In this document: positions 59,131 to 64,000 of the stretch, in pieces | Layout of the letters: each line of letters starts with the position of its first letter | Position numbering within the stretch: position 1 is the first letter of the stretch | Assembly (NCBI RefSeq): GCF_001949145.1 | Contig: NW_019091573.1 | Span: forward strand, 243,450-307,449 | Reading direction: 5' to 3' | DNA: 64,000 bases | Source: Acanthaster planci | Taxonomy: Eukaryota > Echinodermata > Asteroidea > Valvatida > Acanthasteridae | The notes under the pieces: model-generated | The model's input: only the letters and a program-made list of their open reading frames with translations | The model's database searches: none | Told to the model about the DNA's origin: nothing | Program-made: the position numbers and the translations under genes

Positions 59131-60837
59131 TCACTAAATTCCTGATCGCCAGCAGAGCGCCCTCACTCACTCAACCCCCGTGAAGGCGGCTGCCATGTTA
59201 TTCCTCTTTTTCTTAGTGCCATTACTATTGGACGTGTTTAAGTCGGGCTTCGAAAATTTTGAGAGTTTTTCCTCAGCTACTTGTGGTTTCGGTGTCATTT
59301 CTCCATCACCTTGTTTGTTTGTTCATTCTCGTTCTTGTGAATTCGGGATACAGTGCACTTGTGAACGACATTTGAGCCAGGTAAAATTGTGAGTAAAAAA
59401 AGTTGAAAAAATTTCGCTATGGCTGGAGGACTTTATACCCTAGACATTAGTCACAATGCAATGCAGACGACATCCACTGGGCTATGTTAGCATCAACGTT
59501 TAGACTTCAAAATCAAGGTGGAGTCCTCTGTAATGACACACAGATCATACATGTAGCTTCTATTGCCCTTGTACAGTATGTACATACATGCATGTAAGTC
59601 TTGAATTAATGAACCAGATGTTTAAAATGTTGATTTCTAGTGCCCTCATCAGTGGGAAAAATGGCTGCATTCCAAGGGGTGTTGCTGGGGGGGAGTAATC
59701 CACTTTATCAGTGTTTGATTTTAGAAAGTCTCATTGGCAAACCTCACCATTCAAGTCCGTCATGTGGCAACCATGCATGCTCCTAATGAGGACAAACATC
59801 GACACTTCTATCTGTCCTGTATACACTAGAATTATTTTATCGTCACTTGAAATCTGGGAGGGATGATCTAGGAGGATAGCGTCTGGCTTGGAGTTTATCA
59901 AGCTGAGCTTAGTTGTGGGCTTAGCATGGATATGGATGATTATCTAGCAGAATCTTATGTAGGTCAACTGGAAATGTGTAGTTTCCAATAAGCAAAATTG
60001 ATTGATTAAGACTAATTAACTGTCCTTCAAAATCAAGGGAAGTAGATATCCATTTGAAAGTCACTTGCCCCTTGCGTGAGAGTGACACATGCAGTCTTCA
60101 GTAGAATCCACTTATGTAATACTAAAGGAATAAATATGTGCTTAGCTGGTCGTAAACATGTCTTAAGATGGGCTCTGGAGAATGGATGTGACTAATGTGC
60201 GGCTCGGGCATTACCAGCGCTCAGTTATAGTTATATTTATTCGCTCACTGTGCAGCCACAACACTTGACTTATTGTCGGGTCCATAGATACATTTAGTAC
60301 TTTGTATCCTGGGAGGCCAGTGATAGTGTGCATAGGTTTATGGACAAGACCAATTTCGAGCTGAAAGTACCAAATCTGCCAGCATCTATACGTTACAGGA
60401 GAAATGTACCAGTCTTGGTTGCATGATGTTAGTGGGGCTGTCCTGTGACGGCAGAGGTGGAGTAAGTTCTTGCACAGCAGAATCAGGTCTTTGGCTCTTT
60501 TTGAATTTTTCTCCTGATTTTTGCCCAGCACATAAGTTCTCAACAGCTCCGTGAAATAGGGCCCAGCATTTCTACTTCTGAGGGTGTGTTTGTAACAAAA
60601 ATAGGCCATCCCTCTTCCCAATGTCAACCACAGCTTGTAATTCAATAAATTAGCATGCTTCCAATTGATTCGGAAAGTGGGCTTTCTTTGCATTTCACCA
60701 GTATGTTTACATAAAAAACATAGAAAACTTGCTCTTTCTTGCATCTCCATTATTCAGAAAGAATGAAAAACCACAAACACACCAGGTCCTTTTTGGCCTC
60801 CCCCTTGGGTGCTCCGTTGTAATTGTACACAACCATC

Positions 60838-61083
60838 TAATGTACCATCACCCCTATCCGCTCCGAGCAGGACAAAGGAGGGCGTGTTTTTTTGGTACTC
60901 ATTGCATAGGCGTGCCATGAGGCGCACAAGTATATGCGCGTTTGATAGGGAGCACGCTGAGTAAACGTAACTCCGGCATGTATGGTCTTAGCGTACACAC
61001 AGAACACGTGCAAGAACCCGCTTGTAACCACCTGTCTTTCTTTTTGCTGATTGGTGGTGCACTTCAGCTCTTGGCGGATAGCC
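60838..61083 (+). repeat. Dispersed repeat family R4, copy 2
   Basis: This direct-orientation relative of 19855-20125 shares GAGCAGGA, GGGCGTGTTTT, CATTGCATAGGC, GCACACAAGTATAT-like sequence, GAGCACGCTGAGTA, CAAGAACC, CTGTCTTTCTTT and GGTGCACTTCAGCTC, in that order. Two copies in one gene suggest a common genomic repeat. It is not recognised as a named family. Confidence 0.75.
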
Positions 61084-64000
61084 CACAACACAGTTAATAT
61101 TCAAGAAGCAAACTTCAGTTCTTTTCTATCTTGTCAACATCCAACAGATATTTAAATACCATCAAGAATTTCCACACACATGATGTTTTTTTGTAAGCTG
61201 AAATGTCCTTTAACACTCAAAGAGACAGGTTATTTTATCCCATGTCTCAACTGGAGGGGGAATCTATCCCTCCCTTCCCCACAAACTTGGTTCTGCCACA
61301 CTCGATATTGTTGAAACTTGACATGCATGTCAAGAAATTCCTTATCATTACTAATGTGAAGATTGAACTCAATCAGACATATAGTTTTGTTACAGTTATT
61401 CAGAGTTGCAGATTACATGTGTGTCGGCCTGTGTGCATTGAGCACCACTGTGGAAAAAGTAAACATTTTTGGCTGACCTGTCTCATAACAATGGCTGCTA
61501 TGCTAGAATTGTATGCTTGGAAGCTTTTCATCGTGAAGGTGGCATATTAAGTAAACGGTTTGCGGTAGCACATACCTAAGTGTGGTTCAGAAAAGAACCG
61601 GCGAATGGTAATGTCAATTTTCACAAAGTTGGCATCAAATTGACCGTGAAGAGTTACACTTAAACTCCTAAAGTCTTAGCTCCAGAAAAAAACACAGTGT
61701 GGCGATATTGGATATGCCACTCCGTTTCTCCAACCGCCAGCTCTTTTAGGTTAATACCCACAGTCACAGACGATGCCATGACTGATTGACCCTTGGATAC
61801 AGTGCTGTGCGGGAAGCACGGCCTCGTTGTGTCACGAAGATGAGCCTGAACCAGCGATTAAGGGGTTTCTACTTAAGACTGGTATATGCAGGGTTTTTTA
61901 TACGTAACACGTGTGGAGGAAATGAATCTTTGAGAATTAGCGGTGTGCGTTGAGCGGATAACGGTGGCATCTTAGCAGATCTGAGGTGGTTTGGAGTCTC
62001 TTTCTCATCTTCCAAAATCACTAATTGGCTGTTCCTTCAGACAGATTTTTGTTTTGCTTTAGATGCCATCATGCACCAGTATCCTGAATTCTCTCTCTAT
62101 GTCTGGCAACAGAGAGAAGGTGTTTGAATGCCTGGGGCCTGTGGGCTTCATGCTCAAATGTATACCCTCACGAATGATGAACTGAAAGGCCAGATTTAGA
62201 TTCTGTGTTTTGGATGATTTTCTTTGAAATCACTCACACACACTTTGAACTTTATGTGGACAAGGCTGGTATTCTTTGATATTCTCTGTGTGGACAGTGA
62301 AAAAAAATATTTCTAGGTCACAAAGATGTGTTGACTTGTTGAGGACCTCACAGTGTTTCCCCTTCCCCAGAAAAAGTTTCAGAGGCATTTTAAGGTTAGC
62401 AAACTGAAGAGGAATTGTCAAGGAAATCAAAAAAACTCATCTTTAACATCTTCACAGTGGGAGAAAATTAGTCTTGTTTTCCCAAGGGTTTTTTCTTATT
62501 GTCCACACTAGCTTGGCATGTAACACCAGTATGGGTTTGTGGACAGGTGTGCACGTGCTGGTGTCTGCTTTAAGGGACATCATTCCAGGACAAAGTGTCC
62601 CCTCCTTTGTTCATATGCACAAAGCCCATTTCGAAAGAGCTCTCTTCTTAGGACTTAAGACAACTAACCAACTTCATCAGCAGCTAAATTCATAAACTTG
62701 TTAATATTAGCTCTGGAAAATTATGGTTGCAAATTGAGCACTTCTGCCTGCTTCACTCGGATTTTTTATCTTTCAACAAGTCACTTTGATAGGAAATTCT
62801 TCCTGCTCATAGCATCTTAATGCAATTTTGCTTTGACATCCCAAGGCTAAAAATTTGATGAACCCTTCACAAGAAGGTCACAGCACACTTGTTATATCTT
62901 TTTAATCTGGGCTCTGAGTCCTAGGCCTCCAGCATTGCCGAGTAGTGACGAAGACACAGGATTAACTTACAGGATTATGTCTGGTCTTTAGGGTGGTGTG
63001 GGCTTCTGTTGGCTTAGTATTCCGGTTAATGCATCTCCGAGGCTAACACACGTCCAATGTGATCAATTGGTGTTCAGCAACTTCAGTTAACTGATAGGTG
63101 TGAACTTCCACAACATTATCTCTTTTACAGGGGCATTTGTATTAGGCCAGAATTAGCAATTTGATCATGGGATTTGGAGAAGGACCCTTATTTTTTCCTG
63201 AGGTTTAATTCTTCATAAGCCTTAAAACTATGTGGCTCCCCTTCCTAAACCTTGGCTGAAATACAGGTCAGAGTCCTCTGTTACTGAGCTTTGAACACGG
63301 AGCTCTGGATTCTTATAAATCTTTTTATTCATTATGAACTAACAAGCTAGAGCAGGTGTCCTTCAATCTCTATAAATGGAAAGTTACTCATCAGAAAAAA
63401 TTTCTTGAAGTTTTGAGTCAGGTTTGAGCATAAACTTAAGATTGACCCCTCAAACACCCTACTTTTGTAGTTCAACCATTTTTAAATGCCATGTTGTTAC
63501 TTGCTTCATGGAAGTATTTTCGCAACAGTTCCCACTGTTCTTAAGTTTGAGAAAAGTTATAGATAACCAGTGATACAACCATACACCATGGCCCAGTTCT
63601 AAATGGTCAATTGACTTGGCAACATCTGAACAACCATCATTTAAATGACATTGATCAAACTGTAGTTAACTTTAAATGTTGCTTAAGCTTGTCTTCGGTA
63701 TAAAAGTTTAAGTAGCCATGAGAATTCAACTTCGTCATTGGTCCATATCACCCTTCCGGGAATATTTTTGTCCCACACAAAATGCTTCCTTGCGGGGGGG
63801 GGACATAGGGCCAATGCACTGCAAGGGCAGATAATCAAACAAAATAAAGAAACTGGACTGATGAAAGCATTCCAAGCTTAACTTGTGACAATTGAAGATA
63901 TCCTGGTCGGTGTAAGCAGGCAGCCCTGAGAATGGGGGGGGGCAAAACTGATATGTGTTGGCAATTACTTTCCACTGTGGTTTGTCCTTGGGGAGACACT

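Larger units (their letters stand above)
50282..64000 (+). other. Intron 13 (partial, at least 13.7 kb)
   Basis: From the GTGCGT donor to the window edge I find no exon that completes FN3 domain 4. The interval holds a SINE (50507-50830), a repeat with a minisatellite core (50861-51140), an assembly gap (53906-54021), a foldback (58640-59130) and a repeat R4 copy (60838-61083). The rest is AT-rich sequence with short non-homologous open frames. The next exon could lie in the gap or beyond the window. Confidence 0.65.

Noticed and set aside
59180-59392. Open frame with a signal-peptide-like hydrophobic start
   Set aside because: The Leu/Phe-rich start could look like a secretion signal. The rest has no domain, the frame ends quickly, and it adjoins a foldback repeat. 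Kept only as a note in the foldback finding.
60211-60750. 179-codon open frame on the - strand, the longest in the window
   Set aside because: Its translation shows no domain, signal or repeat pattern I recognise. No splice or promoter context supports it, and an open frame of this size is not surprising in 64 kb read in six frames.
1-64000. CRISPR arrays, operons, bacterial-type defence genes or viral genes
   Set aside because: No spaced direct-repeat array, no dense same-strand gene clusters and no viral or phage protein signatures were seen. The organisation is that of an intron-rich animal gene.

Overview
The window is a 64 kb piece of an animal genome carrying the middle part of one large gene on the + strand. 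Long GT-AG introns, a low coding fraction (about 2.05 kb in 64 kb), AT-rich non-coding DNA, tRNA-derived SINEs, short inverted-repeat transposons and many self-complementary TACATGTA-type runs all indicate a metazoan. The overall look fits a marine invertebrate deuterostome (echinoderm, hemichordate or amphioxus). That placement is a judgement from style, not from a match.

Thirteen exons can be joined. Every junction has GT-AG sites and matching codon phase, giving about 682 codons with no stop. The encoded protein has, in order, the C-terminal half of one Ig domain (963-1081), three more Ig domains (7047-7322; 17545-17811; 18177-18374 plus 21268-21336), three complete fibronectin type III (FN3) domains (27169-29421; 30354-31462; 32144-37198) and the first part of a fourth FN3 domain (39914-50281). 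This is the ectodomain of an Ig/FN3 cell-surface adhesion or guidance receptor. The signal peptide, the true N-terminus, the membrane segment and any cytoplasmic domain lie outside the window. The exact family (DSCAM, sidekick, DCC/neogenin/protogenin or LAR-type phosphatase) therefore cannot be settled.

Layout: 1-962 intron; 963-1081 Ig half; 1.1-7.0 kb intron; 7.05-7.32 kb Ig; 7.3-17.5 kb intron with two inverted-repeat transposons; 17.5-21.3 kb two Ig domains; 21.3-27.2 kb intron with SINE-like copies; 27.2-37.2 kb three FN3 domains; 37.2-39.9 kb intron; 39.9-50.3 kb first part of the fourth FN3 around a 10.2 kb intron; 50.3-64.0 kb intron sequence with no convincing exon and a 116-base assembly gap at 53906-54021.

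The remaining interest is in the introns. Several repeat families occur twice or more within the window, one as inverted copies about 35 kb apart. There are foldback/MITE-like elements with readable terminal inverted repeats, one of them flanked by a TTA duplication. There are also tRNA-derived SINEs and an 18-19 bp minisatellite inside a larger repeat. I found no second gene, no RNA gene I would call functional, no CRISPR array, and no evidence of a novel molecular system.
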